Below, one piece after another: positions 24,966 through 32,988 of a stretch of 47,868 nucleotides of DNA. The notes beneath the pieces were generated by a model, which did not search any database, had not been told where the DNA came from, and was given only the letters and a program-made list of their open reading frames with translations. How positions within the stretch are numbered: position 1 is the first letter of the stretch; every line of letters starts with the position of its first letter. Source of the DNA: Microbispora corallina (lineage in GTDB: Bacteria > Actinomycetota > Actinomycetes > Streptosporangiales > Streptosporangiaceae); the NCBI RefSeq assembly GCF_016863035.1, contig NZ_BOOC01000028.1, positions 1 through 47,868 of the forward strand, written 5' to 3'. Both the position numbers and the translations under genes were made by a program.

Positions 24966-25352
24966 GATGAGAAATGCTAACCGACGTCTTGGACCGTTCT
25001 AGGGTCGTTCCCTGGCGAATGCCGGGCCGTTCGGAGGGCGACCTCCGAGATTGACCGGCAATTTCGCGAATTATGCCTGGCGAGGATGGCAGAAAGGGGT
25101 TACCCCCGGACAGGCCGATCTCACCCGCGCCGGACGTCGATGCGCGTCGTCAGGCGAGGCGTCCGTCGAGATGGGCCGGGCGGGACGCACGGCGGGCGCG
25201 GGCCTGGGCCAGGGGCGGGGACGACGATCGGCCCGGGGCTGGGACGGCGGCGCCGAAGATTTTTTCGAATCCGCGACGATTTCGCGGGCCGGCGGGAGTC
25301 CTATCCGCGTCACCCTGTCACAGACGACGATTCACGGAAGGACCCACCGATC
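24966..25352. other. Divergent intergenic region at the end of the polysaccharide locus
   Basis: 387 bases. The rightward hydrolase frame stays open back to 25086, but those residues are Gly/Arg/Pro-rich and unlike any hydrolase N-terminus. AT-rich patches occur near 25257-25275. No other gene, repeat or attachment site is evident. Confidence 0.5.
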
Positions 25353-26174
25353 ATGATCACCCACACCGTCGACGTCGCGGGCGGGCGCCTGCGCTACGAG
25401 GTCCGGGGTTCCGGGCCCCTGCTGCTGGTCATGGGGGCGCCCATGGACGCCGCCGCCTTCGCACCCCTGGCCGACGCCCTCGCGGACGACCACACCGTCG
25501 TCACCCACGACCCTCGGGGCATCTCGGGCAGCGTCCTCGACGACCCGGAGCAGGACTCCACGCCCGACCTGCGGGCCGACGACATGGCGGTCCTCCTCGA
25601 CGCACTCGGCGCGACGTCCGCGGACGTCTTCGGCAGCAGCGGCGGCGCGGTGACGTGTCTCGCGCTCGCCGCGCGGCATCCCGGGCGGGTGCGCACGCTC
25701 GTCGCGCACGAGCCTCCCCTGCTCGACCTGCTGCCGGACGCCGCCGACAGGCATGCCGCGGTCGACGACATCGTCGCGACCTTCTACCGGGAGGGGCAGC
25801 CGGCGGCCTGGGGGAAGTTCATGGTCACGTCGGGCTTCGACGACGGCCAGGGCGGCGCCCCGGCCCAGCCGCCGGGCGAGTTCTCCGAGCAGGACATCGC
25901 CAACGGCGCCCGCTTCTTCGCCCACGAGATCCGCGGCACCACCCGCTACCGGCCGGACGTCGCCGCGGTGACGGCCGGGGCGGGCCGGGTCGTCGTCGGG
26001 ATCGGCGAAACCTCGGGCGGCCTGGTCACGCATCCGACCTCGGTGGCGCTGGCCGGCCTGCTCGGTGTCACCCCGGTCGAGTTCCCCGGCGACCACGGCG
26101 GCTTCCTCGCGCAGCCCAAGGAGTTCGCCGAGACGCTCCGCGCGGTGCTGGCGGACGGACCACCCGCAGGCTGA
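25353..26174 (+). CDS. Alpha/beta hydrolase
   Basis: 273 residues from the ATG at 25353, with GGAAGGA at 25336-25342 ten bases upstream. 'YEVRGSGPLLLVMGAPMDAA' is the oxyanion-hole strand, Ser96 in 'FGSSGGAVT' is the nucleophile elbow, and His in 'FPGDHGGFLAQP' near residue 252 is the catalytic histidine. It is soluble with no signal peptide. It resembles small-molecule ester or lactone hydrolases common in actinomycetes; the substrate is unknown. It stands alone between the polysaccharide locus and a convergent metallo-hydrolase gene. Confidence 0.9.
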   Translation: MITHTVDVAGGRLRYEVRGSGPLLLVMGAPMDAAAFAPLADALADDHTVVTHDPRGISGSVLDDPEQDSTPDLRADDMAVLLDALGATSADVFGSSGGAVTCLALAARHPGRVRTLVAHEPPLLDLLPDAADRHAAVDDIVATFYREGQPAAWGKFMVTSGFDDGQGGAPAQPPGEFSEQDIANGARFFAHEIRGTTRYRPDVAAVTAGAGRVVVGIGETSGGLVTHPTSVALAGLLGVTPVEFPGDHGGFLAQPKEFAETLRAVLADGPPAG

Positions 26175-26217
26175 CCGCGCCGCACCCGCCACCCGGCTCG
26201 TGCCGTACGACCGGGCG

Positions 26218-26244
26218 GCGGGCCGGTCGCGGCGCCCGGCCCGC
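26218..26244. terminator. GC hairpin between convergent hydrolase genes
   Basis: A perfect 9-bp stem (gcgggccgg 26218-26226, ccggcccgc 26236-26244) with a 9-base loop, 44 bases after the alpha/beta hydrolase stop. There is no U-tract, as is usual for candidate terminators in such genomes. Confidence 0.45.
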
Positions 26245-26359
26245 TGGAGAGGGCGGCGGTCCCGAGGAGAACCCGGACGACCATCCCGCGCGACGACCCC
26301 CGACGCCCCCTTCTGGACGACGGCCGGCCACCTCTCCGCGCGCCAAGGGCGGGGACGGT

Positions 26360-27205
26360 TCAGGACATGACCGCTTTGGCGGAGTTCCACAGGACGCCGC
26401 GGTTGAGCCGGTCGGGGTAGCGGGCGACAATCGCGTCGTACAGGTCGGTGTGGCTCTCGGCCTTCTCGGCCGCGGCCGTGAAGTCCTCGATGTAGCGGCG
26501 GGTCCTGCCGATGTCCTCCGGGCTGTCGGGGTCGCCGTCACGCTTGTGGCCGGAGACGACGGCGCGGGGCCGGAGGCTCTCGATGGTGTCCAGGGCGCCA
26601 AGCCACTCCTTCCGGCCGTTGCCCTTCGACTCGGCGAGATAGAGGTGGACGTCTCCGTACACGGCGTCACCCGCGACGACCAGCCCGATGGACGGGACGT
26701 GCAGGGCGCTGGTGCCGTCGGAGTCGGTGTGGCCCAGCTCGATCGCGTGAAGGCGCTCTCCTTCCAGCTCGATCAGTCCGTCGGCGGCCAGCGGTTGCGC
26801 CACCACGTGCCGGTCCGAGATCTGGCCGGGGAAGCGCGGGGCCCAGAATCCGTCGAACCAGCGCGGACCCCATTGAGCGCCCATGTGCGCGGCGACGCCG
26901 GGCGTGGCCACGAGTGCGGCGTCCGGGAAGCGTTCGAGCACCGCCGGGGCGCCGAAGAAGTGGTCGCCGTGGGCGTGGGTGACGAAGACGGTGGTCACGT
27001 TCTTGCCGGTGGCCGCCACCCAGTCGGCCAAGGCACGCGACTCGTCGATGGTCATGAGCGGATCTACCAGGACCGCGTCGTTCGCGCCGTAGATGAGGGT
27101 CGATGCGGTCGGCGACCACATCCGCCGCGCCTCCCCCGGGGGAAGGTCGTCGGAGACCGCGGCCTTCGACGGGGCCACGTACACCGCATAGTCCAGCTTT
27201 GCCAT
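26360..27205 (-). CDS. Metallo-beta-lactamase-fold hydrolase
   Basis: 281 residues. The metal motif 'THAHGDH' is at 76-82, with further ligands in 'LGHTDSDGTSALHV', 'GDAVYGDVH' and 'VSGHKRDGD'. The start is well fixed: AAAGGAG lies 7 bases before the ATG. The length and the lack of a signal peptide fit cytoplasmic hydrolases of the glyoxalase II/lactonase type rather than antibiotic-degrading enzymes. It is divergent from a CGNR-type regulator gene 135 bases away, which probably controls it. Substrate unknown. Confidence 0.9.
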   Translation of the reverse strand: MAKLDYAVYVAPSKAAVSDDLPPGEARRMWSPTASTLIYGANDAVLVDPLMTIDESRALADWVAATGKNVTTVFVTHAHGDHFFGAPAVLERFPDAALVATPGVAAHMGAQWGPRWFDGFWAPRFPGQISDRHVVAQPLAADGLIELEGERLHAIELGHTDSDGTSALHVPSIGLVVAGDAVYGDVHLYLAESKGNGRKEWLGALDTIESLRPRAVVSGHKRDGDPDSPEDIGRTRRYIEDFTAAAEKAESHTDLYDAIVARYPDRLNRGVLWNSAKAVMS

Positions 27206-27302
27206 GAAAGTACTCCTTTGACGGATCAGTTCGGCGGTCGATGTCAGCCGGCGACGAGTCGCGTAGGCGACTGAGGTGTAATCGCTTTAGCCTCTGTCAT
27301 CC

Positions 27303-27340
27303 TGGACGTACTCATGACTGGAGTCAAGTACACTTTGCCT
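27303..27340 (+). promoter_or_regulatory. Palindromic operator candidate and -10 box before the CGNR gene
   Basis: TGACT-GG-AGTCA (27315-27326) is a perfect palindrome with a 2-base centre. It is followed by TACACT (27329-27334), which ends 6 bases before the ATG at 27341. A weak -35-like TGGACG is at 27303-27308. The palindrome would lie between -35 and -10, where a bound repressor blocks transcription. Confidence 0.45.
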
Positions 27341-27955
27341 ATGTCATGGATGGCGACGGAGAGGTTCGAGGCCCGCACCGCGCCGGGGGGGCTGGCTCTC
27401 GTGCAGGAACTGGTCAACACCCACGCCGTCGCCCGTCACGGGGCGGATCTGCTGGCCGACCTCGCCACCGCCCGGCACTGGCTGCGTGCGGCCGCCGGCC
27501 AGTGGGCGCAGGCGCACGGGCTGGAGCCGCCAGAGCTCTTCCTGCCGGAGAAGGACCTGGACGCGCTGCGTGAACTGCGGACCACGCTGCAGGAGATGCT
27601 GGTGGTCCCGTCCGGCGAGCGGTTCACCGGCCCGTTCGACGCGACCGGCGCCGTGCTGCCGCGCGCGCGGGCGCTCCTCGTCGCCGACGAGCGGGGCCGC
27701 GTGGCCGTCATCCCGGCCGGCACGGGTGCGAGCTGGCTGGCGTCGGCGGTCTGGTCGGAGATCCTTCTCGCCCAGCACGACGGCGCCTGGTCGCACCTCA
27801 AGCTGTGCCGCGGACCCCGGTGCCGTACAGCCTTCTACGACGCCTCCCGCAACGGCAGCGCGGTCTGGCACAACGTCCGCACCTGCGGCAACATCGCGAA
27901 CCTGCGCGCCTCGCGCGCGCGCAGGAAGGGCGCTGGGCAGGGCCCGGACGAATGA
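27341..27955 (+). CDS. CGNR zinc-finger-type transcriptional regulator
   Basis: 204 residues from the ATG at 27341; an ATG at 27314 would add nine. The N-terminal 'APGGLALVQELVNTHAV' is the ABATE-domain start that senses a stress or ligand in this family. The C-terminal domain 'LCRGPRCRTAFYDASRN' and 'VRTCGNIANLRASRARR' is the CGNR zinc finger with its Cys residues kept. The name-giving Arg is Ile here (CGNI). It probably regulates itself and the divergent metallo-hydrolase gene. Confidence 0.85.
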   Translation: MSWMATERFEARTAPGGLALVQELVNTHAVARHGADLLADLATARHWLRAAAGQWAQAHGLEPPELFLPEKDLDALRELRTTLQEMLVVPSGERFTGPFDATGAVLPRARALLVADERGRVAVIPAGTGASWLASAVWSEILLAQHDGAWSHLKLCRGPRCRTAFYDASRNGSAVWHNVRTCGNIANLRASRARRKGAGQGPDE

Positions 27956-28093
27956 CGCCGGTGGGTCCCTGACGGCGGGGCAGCGGCGGTGTCGCCCACG
28001 AGGCCGCTTGGTGGCGGGACACGGTGAGCCGCGCCGTCGCACGCGATAAAACCCGGCGACATCGACGATCATCCCCGGGATACTGGGTCGCCC

Positions 28094-28834
28094 ATGGATG
28101 AGGTCGAAGTGGTCGTCGCCCATTCCGAGCGCGCTACGCTGCGCGTCGGCGACGTGTTCCTGAAGGTGGACGCCGATCCGGCGCGCATCGAGGTCGAGGC
28201 GATGGCCCTGGCGCCGGTCCCGACCCCGAAGGTCCTGTGGCACAAGCCACCCGTGCTCGCGATCGCCGCGGTTCCGGGGACGGCGCTCGGCCGCCTCGGC
28301 GAGCCGTCGACCGCGCCCCCGGCGGCCTGGGCCGCGGCGGGCGCCGCCATCCGGAGGTTGCACGACGCTCCGTTGCCGCCCCGGCGCGGCCGGGCCGGCC
28401 GGAGCATGGACGAGTTGGCGGCGGAACTCGACGCCGAGTGCGAGTGGCTCGTGACGAACGGCGTCCTGCCCGCCGACCTGGTCACCCGCAACCGCCAGGT
28501 CGCCGAGGCCGCGCTCCGGCCGTGGGCTCCGGTGTTCACGCACGGCGACCTGCAGATCGCTCACGTGTTCGTCGACGGCGAGAAGATCACGGGCATCATC
28601 GACTGGTCGGAGGCGGGCCAAGGTGATGCCCTCTTCGACCTCGCCATCCTGACGCTCGGACACGAGAAGCACCTCGGCGACGTCGTCGCCGGCTACGGCG
28701 CCGACGTCGACCTCGACGTGATCCGCGCGTGGTGGTCGTTGCGAAGCCTGCTGGTGGTTCGCTGGCTGGTCGAGCACGGCTTCGACCCGTTCGCGCCGGG
28801 ATGCGAGATCGACGTGCTGAGATCCCGGCTGTGA
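28094..28834 (+). CDS. Aminoglycoside phosphotransferase (APH)-family kinase-like protein
   Basis: 246 residues. The catalytic loop is 'FTHGDLQIAHVFVDGEKI', with catalytic Asp in His-Gly-Asp and a His replacing the usual Asn five residues later. The metal-binding loop is 'GIIDWSEAGQGDALFDLA'. The N-lobe is short ('VFLKVDADPARIEVEAMAL' carries the ATP-binding Lys). Such proteins phosphorylate small molecules; aminoglycoside resistance cannot be assumed. The ATG has no ribosome site and lies 7 bases after TACTGG, again suggesting a leaderless message. Confidence 0.85.
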   Translation: MDEVEVVVAHSERATLRVGDVFLKVDADPARIEVEAMALAPVPTPKVLWHKPPVLAIAAVPGTALGRLGEPSTAPPAAWAAAGAAIRRLHDAPLPPRRGRAGRSMDELAAELDAECEWLVTNGVLPADLVTRNRQVAEAALRPWAPVFTHGDLQIAHVFVDGEKITGIIDWSEAGQGDALFDLAILTLGHEKHLGDVVAGYGADVDLDVIRAWWSLRSLLVVRWLVEHGFDPFAPGCEIDVLRSRL

Positions 28835-28984
28835 GACTGGGCGCGCCCGACTGCCGTCGTCGCGGTTGCCGCCGGTCAGGCTGAGTGCGACGGGGATGCC
28901 GTTCCCGTGGCGATGATATGTGCGTGGAGCCCGTCCTGGCGCGGCCGACCGGGCTCGGCCCTGTCTTGGGTCGCCCTGGGCTTC

Positions 28985-29330
28985 TCAGGCCCTCGTGGCC
29001 AGCGCGGACCGCCCCGCCACCAGGGCGGCGGCCTGCTCCGCCACGCGCGCCCCCAGGCGCTCGGCCGTGGCGATGTCCGCGGGGTGGACCGCTTCGGCGC
29101 CGCCGTCCAGCGGGGTCTGGGCGCCGGCCCCGGCCCAGAAGCCCAGCCGGTTGAGGCCGTGCTCACTCGCGTCCAGGGCGTTCCAGCCCGGGGCCAGGCC
29201 GAGGCTGCCCCAGATCATCTGGTGCTGCGCGGCGAACGACGCGAGGAAGTGCAGCGTGTTGAGCTTGTCTCCGCTCTTCGAGGCGGAGTTGGTGAAGCCG
29301 GCGGCGAGCTTGTCGGCCCATGCGCCACCA
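28985..29330 (-). pseudogene. Truncated flavodoxin-family NAD(P)H oxidoreductase (C-terminal half only)
   Basis: Read without requiring a start codon, this frame gives 'WADKLAAGFTNSASKSGDKL', 'QMIWGSLGLAPGWNALD' and 'GLNRLGFWAGAGAQTPLDGG', ending in an intact TGA at 28985-28987. These are the C-terminal elements of flavodoxin-like FMN reductases. The N-terminal FMN phosphate-binding half is missing, and an in-frame stop lies just upstream (near 29355) with no start and no ribosome site. The homology ends near 29320-29330, beside the second GH39-like gene. It appears to be the remnant of a gene cut by a rearrangement. Confidence 0.7.
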
Positions 29331-29393
29331 GGACTCCATGGGAATCCTGGTTTACATCAGAGACCACGCGTCCGGGACGCCTCCGGCCGGCGG

Positions 29394-30767
29394 TCAGGAG
29401 GAGGTGCGGGGGACCCAGCGGACCTCGTAGGGGGCGAGGTTGAGGCGCTTGCCGTTCACCGTGGCGCCGACCTCGCTCGACGCGGTGTTGACCACGACCG
29501 TCATGTCGTCCCGGCCGAGCGCCCGGACCGAGGCGGGCGACACCTGGACGGGGACGGTCTTCACCCCGAGCGGGAACCAGCGGGCGAACCCCTGGAGCGC
29601 CTTGAAGAGGGTCGTGGGCTGCCCGCCGCCGCGTTGCCGGGGACTGGTCCACAGGCACCCGGGCGGGCACTTCTCGCCCTCCTCCTGGCGGTTCCAGTAC
29701 AGGACGGCGGCGGACTTCGTCCGGGTGAGCTCGATCATCGAGACGGCGGCCACCGCGGCGCGCTTCGCGTCCGGCCAGCCCGAATCGTCCGGCTCCGGGT
29801 ACCACTCCGCCCACCAGATCGGCAGGCCGATGTGCTTGTGCAGCCACTGGTTGACGGCGGAGAACTTCTCCTGGGCGCCGAAGTCGTCGGGGATCATGCC
29901 CTGGTCGGTCTCGGCGGACCCGTCGACGACCACGAAGTCGGCGCCCTTCTTGTGCTTGTCCCAGTAGCGCAGGACGTCGAGCACGCGCTGGTCCACGTTG
30001 CCCCAGGGGCCCTCCAGCTCCGACGGCGCGTCGAAGTCGGCCATGACGGGGTAGGGCCCGCCGACCTGGATCTTGGGGTTGACCGCCTTGAGGGCCTTGT
30101 AGACCCGGTTGTACATGTCGGTGTAGCCCTCGTAGTCCCAGCGGTGCCTGCCCTCGTCGAAGAAGCCCTTCAGCTCGTTCCAGACGATGAAGTGCGTGAC
30201 GTAGGGGTACCGTTCGGCCACCTTGGCGGCGAGATCGGCGAAGTCCTGGAAGTGGTCGGGCGTGGGCGCCCGCTCGATGTGGCCCCAGTCGGTCCGCCCG
30301 GCGCGGCCGCCCTTCATCCAGTCGGGCGCGCAGCACAGCGTGATGACTGGCACGCCGCCGGTCTTGCGGATCAGGTCCATCCGGTCGTCGAGGGACGCGA
30401 AGTCGAACCGCCCGGGGCTCGGCTCGGGGTTGAGCGCGCCGAACCCCATGATGTGCTGGTTCTGCAGGAGCCGCTGGCTGGCGATGGCGCGCCGCGCCGT
30501 GGCGAGGGCGCGGTCGTCGCCGTAGTCCGCCGTGTACTGCGTGTGGGTGAACCCGAACACCGGCCACCGCGACGACCCGCCGCCCGCGGGCGCCTCGTCC
30601 GGCACGGCGGCGGCGGAGGCCGCGCCGGACCCCGCACCGGACCCCGCACCGGACCCGATCGTCGCCCGGCCGCTGGTCGCGCCGCTGTCCGGCGCCGAAC
30701 AGGCCATCATCAGCAGCCCGGCGACCAGGACGCCGACGGCCGTGCCGGCCCATCGGCGGAACACCAC
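29394..30767 (-). CDS. GH39-like glycoside hydrolase, probable lipoprotein (paralogue)
   Basis: 457 residues from a GTG at 30767, chosen for its 8-base spacing from a GGGGGAG site; GTGs at 30773 and 30764 are alternatives. The signal segment ends 'VAGLLMMACSAP', a lipobox-like site with Cys near residue 23, followed by a Gly/Ser/Ala linker. The catalytic domain is close to the protein at 17971: 'TLCCAPDWMKGG', acid/base Glu197 in 'FIVWNELKG', 'HKKGADFVVVDG', nucleophile Glu321 in 'WWAEWYP', and the end 'PYEVRWV'. The shared rare Cys-Cys pair shows common descent. It should act outside the membrane on a glycan. It directly precedes the conserved mshC block. Confidence 0.82.
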   Translation of the reverse strand: MVFRRWAGTAVGVLVAGLLMMACSAPDSGATSGRATIGSGAGSGAGSGAASAAAVPDEAPAGGGSSRWPVFGFTHTQYTADYGDDRALATARRAIASQRLLQNQHIMGFGALNPEPSPGRFDFASLDDRMDLIRKTGGVPVITLCCAPDWMKGGRAGRTDWGHIERAPTPDHFQDFADLAAKVAERYPYVTHFIVWNELKGFFDEGRHRWDYEGYTDMYNRVYKALKAVNPKIQVGGPYPVMADFDAPSELEGPWGNVDQRVLDVLRYWDKHKKGADFVVVDGSAETDQGMIPDDFGAQEKFSAVNQWLHKHIGLPIWWAEWYPEPDDSGWPDAKRAAVAAVSMIELTRTKSAAVLYWNRQEEGEKCPPGCLWTSPRQRGGGQPTTLFKALQGFARWFPLGVKTVPVQVSPASVRALGRDDMTVVVNTASSEVGATVNGKRLNLAPYEVRWVPRTSS

Positions 30768-30911
30768 ACGCACCGCTCCCCCTCGCGCCGGCTCGCCCGC
30801 GGAGGACCGGCTCGCGATCAACGCTATAGCACGGTCAACGAAACCAGCCGACCTTGAACGCGGGCTGTGGAAAACTTGAGGGTCCGCTGTACGCCACCGC
30901 GAACCCGCAGG

Positions 30912-32123
30912 TCAGAGCGCCACGCCGAGCAAAGCGTCGGTCAGGTCACGGACCAGCGCGGGCGCGGCGGAGTCGTCGCCCCCGGCCGCCGCCCAGGCGT
31001 CGACCAGGGCGAGCGCGGCCGGCGCGTCGAGGTCGCCCGCGAGCCGCTCCCTGACTTCGGCCAGCACGGGCGCCGCGTCCGGGCCGGCCGGCCGCGCCAC
31101 CGCCGCCCGCCAGCGCGCCAGCCGCGCCTCGGCCTCGGCGAGCTGGTCCGGCGTCCACTCCCAGTCGTCGCGGTAGTGATGGGCCAGCAGCGCGAGCCGT
31201 ACGGCCATGGGGTCGGCCGTCTCCCGCAGCCGCGACACGAAGACGAGGTTGCCCTTCGACTTCGACATCTTGGCGCCGTCGAGGCCGACCATGCCGGCGT
31301 GCACGTACGCCCGCGCGAACGGCCACTCCCCGGTCGCGACGTGGCCCTCGCAGGCGCCCATCTCGTGGTGGGGGAAGATCAGGTCGGAGCCGCCGCCGGA
31401 GACGTCGAAGCCGGTGCCGAGGTTGCGCAGGGCGATCGCCGTGCACTCGACGTGCCAGCCCGGGCGTCCCGGGCCGAACGGCGACGGCCAGGAGGGCTCG
31501 CCCGGCCGCTCGGCGCGCCACAGCAGCCAGTCGAGCGGGTGGCGCTTGCCGGGACGGGCCGGGTCGCCGCCGCGCTCGGCGAACAGCTCGATCATGGTCT
31601 CCTCGGAGTATCCCGACACGGCCCCGAACTTGGGGGCGGCGGACACCGAGAAGTAGACGTCGCCGTCGAGGACGTAGGTGGCGCCCCGCTCGGTGAGCCG
31701 GCCGATCAGCTCGGCGATCTGGTCGACCACCTCGGTCACGCCGACGTACTCCCTGGGCGGAAGGATGCGCAGTGCCTCCATGTCCGAGCGGAACAGGTCG
31801 ATCTCGCGCTCGGCGAGGTCCTGCCACGGCGTGCCGGTGGCCTGCGCGCGCTCCAGGAGGGGGTCGTCCACGTCCGTGGCGTTCTGCGTGTAGTGGACCT
31901 CGTGCCCGGCGTCCCGCCACACCCGGTACGCCAGGTCGAAGGCGAGGTAGGTGTTGGCGTGCCCGAGGTGGGTGGCGTCGTACGGCGTGATCCCGCAGAC
32001 GTACATCCGCGCCTCCCCGGTGGGGGCGGTCTCGCGGACCTCTCGGGCGGCTGTGTCGTACAGGCGCAGCGGAAGGCCCGGACCGGGCAGCCTGGGGACG
32101 TTCGGAGCAGACCACGATCGCAT
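30912..32123 (-). CDS. mshC: L-cysteine:1D-myo-inositol 2-amino-2-deoxy-glucopyranoside ligase (mycothiol synthesis)
   Basis: 403 residues, the usual MshC length. It is a paralogue of cysteinyl-tRNA synthetase without the anticodon-binding domain. '[19 protein letters not shown]' holds zinc ligand Cys43 and the HIGH-type 'HLGHA' (52-56); '[15 protein letters not shown]' and '[11 protein letters not shown]' give further zinc and Cys contacts; KMSKSKGN starts near 284. It joins Cys to GlcN-inositol with ATP, the third enzymatic step to mycothiol. Thr-His in place of the tRNA synthetase pattern after 'CGITPYDA' supports MshC rather than CysS. It ends the minus-strand block, 35 bases after the NRDE gene. 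Confidence 0.96.
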   Translation of the reverse strand: MRSWSAPNVPRLPGPGLPLRLYDTAAREVRETAPTGEARMYVCGITPYDATHLGHANTYLAFDLAYRVWRDAGHEVHYTQNATDVDDPLLERAQATGTPWQDLAEREIDLFRSDMEALRILPPREYVGVTEVVDQIAELIGRLTERGATYVLDGDVYFSVSAAPKFGAVSGYSEETMIELFAERGGDPARPGKRHPLDWLLWRAERPGEPSWPSPFGPGRPGWHVECTAIALRNLGTGFDVSGGGSDLIFPHHEMGACEGHVATGEWPFARAYVHAGMVGLDGAKMSKSKGNLVFVSRLRETADPMAVRLALLAHHYRDDWEWTPDQLAEAEARLARWRAAVARPAGPDAAPVLAEVRERLAGDLDAPAALALVDAWAAAGGDDSAAPALVRDLTDALLGVAL

Positions 32124-32158
32124 GGTGTGAAGCCTATCCGCGGGCCCGGGAGCTCGAA

Positions 32159-32902
32159 TCAGGCGGTCGGCGGCACGCGGTGCCAGGTCCCCGGGTCGTC
32201 CGGACGGGGGCAGAAGTCGTAGCGCAGCCCGTCCGGGGAGAGGGCGACGAGGGTGACGGAGAGGCTGGCGAAGACGCGGCCGTCCTCGAGGCGCCTGCTG
32301 AAGACCAGCGCGCGGGGGTCGTCCACCGCCAGGCCGCCGCCGGAGGCCAGGTCCAGCCACTCGCCCCAGAAGCGCCGGGGGGAGCCGCCGTCGCGCCAGT
32401 CCGGGCGCTCGGCCGCGGCGAACCGGGGCCGGAACCATGCCACCCGCGGGTTGTCGTCGCCGCGCTCCCACCCGCTGTTGACCAGCATGTGGACGCCCCG
32501 GGGCAGCTTCTCCTCCACGACCCGCCCGCCGTCCCAGCTCCACACCCGCACCCCGTCCAGCCCGGCCACGACCAGGTGGAAGGGGTCGTACGCGCGCAGG
32601 TCGAGCGGGGGCAGCACGCCGTCGGCCGCGGCCAGCAGCGGCAGGGAGCCGCGCGAGCGGCGGATCTCGGGCGCAGCGGCGGCGCCGTGGCCGTTGAGGA
32701 GCGCGGCCACCCTGCGGGCGGCGGGGTCGGCGGCCAGCCAGGTGCCGCCGGCCTCCAGGTCGCGCCCGCCGACGAGGCCGGGATGGTCGGGCCAGTGGCG
32801 GTCGGGCGACATCCACGGCCGGGTGACGAACTCGTCACGCACCCCCGCGAGGAGCACCGGAGTCCCGGCGTCGGGCTCCACGCTCACGATGACCGTACAC
32901 AA
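32159..32902 (-). CDS. NRDE (TANGO2-like) family protein
   Basis: 247 residues from a TTG start at 32902. This start is supported by GGAGGG 8 bases upstream and places Cys at position 2 ('[13 protein letters not shown]'), the conserved N-terminal Cys of the family. The hallmark '[11 protein letters not shown]' is the Asn-Arg-Asp-Glu motif in variant form (Val-Arg-Asp-Glu), followed by '[18 protein letters not shown]'. Its biochemical role is not established; the mobile Cys2 suggests an N-terminal nucleophile fold. It lies between the SCO1664-type gene and mshC in the same direction, with spacings of 86 and 35 bases. Confidence 0.87.
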   Translation of the reverse strand: MCTVIVSVEPDAGTPVLLAGVRDEFVTRPWMSPDRHWPDHPGLVGGRDLEAGGTWLAADPAARRVAALLNGHGAAAAPEIRRSRGSLPLLAAADGVLPPLDLRAYDPFHLVVAGLDGVRVWSWDGGRVVEEKLPRGVHMLVNSGWERGDDNPRVAWFRPRFAAAERPDWRDGGSPRRFWGEWLDLASGGGLAVDDPRALVFSRRLEDGRVFASLSVTLVALSPDGLRYDFCPRPDDPGTWHRVPPTA

Positions 32903-32988
32903 TGCGCGTTCCCTCCATATCGGTAGAGACCTCTGCAGAGTGCACAATTCGTACGGTTCACGCAAGTGTCACGTAATCGAAACGATCT

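Noticed and set aside
25086..25352. N-terminal extension of the alpha/beta hydrolase
   Set aside because: The residues are Gly/Arg-rich with no homology pattern; the ATG at 25353 has a ribosome site and begins the known fold.
26360..27205. Metallo-beta-lactamase giving antibiotic resistance
   Set aside because: The protein has no signal peptide and the residue pattern fits cytoplasmic hydrolases of the same fold.
28094..28834. Aminoglycoside resistance gene
   Set aside because: Only the broad phosphotransferase fold is visible; nothing points to an antibiotic substrate.
32124..32816. N-terminal extension of MshC
   Set aside because: That stretch is a shifted reading of the NRDE gene. MshC begins at the ATG at 32123, giving normal length.
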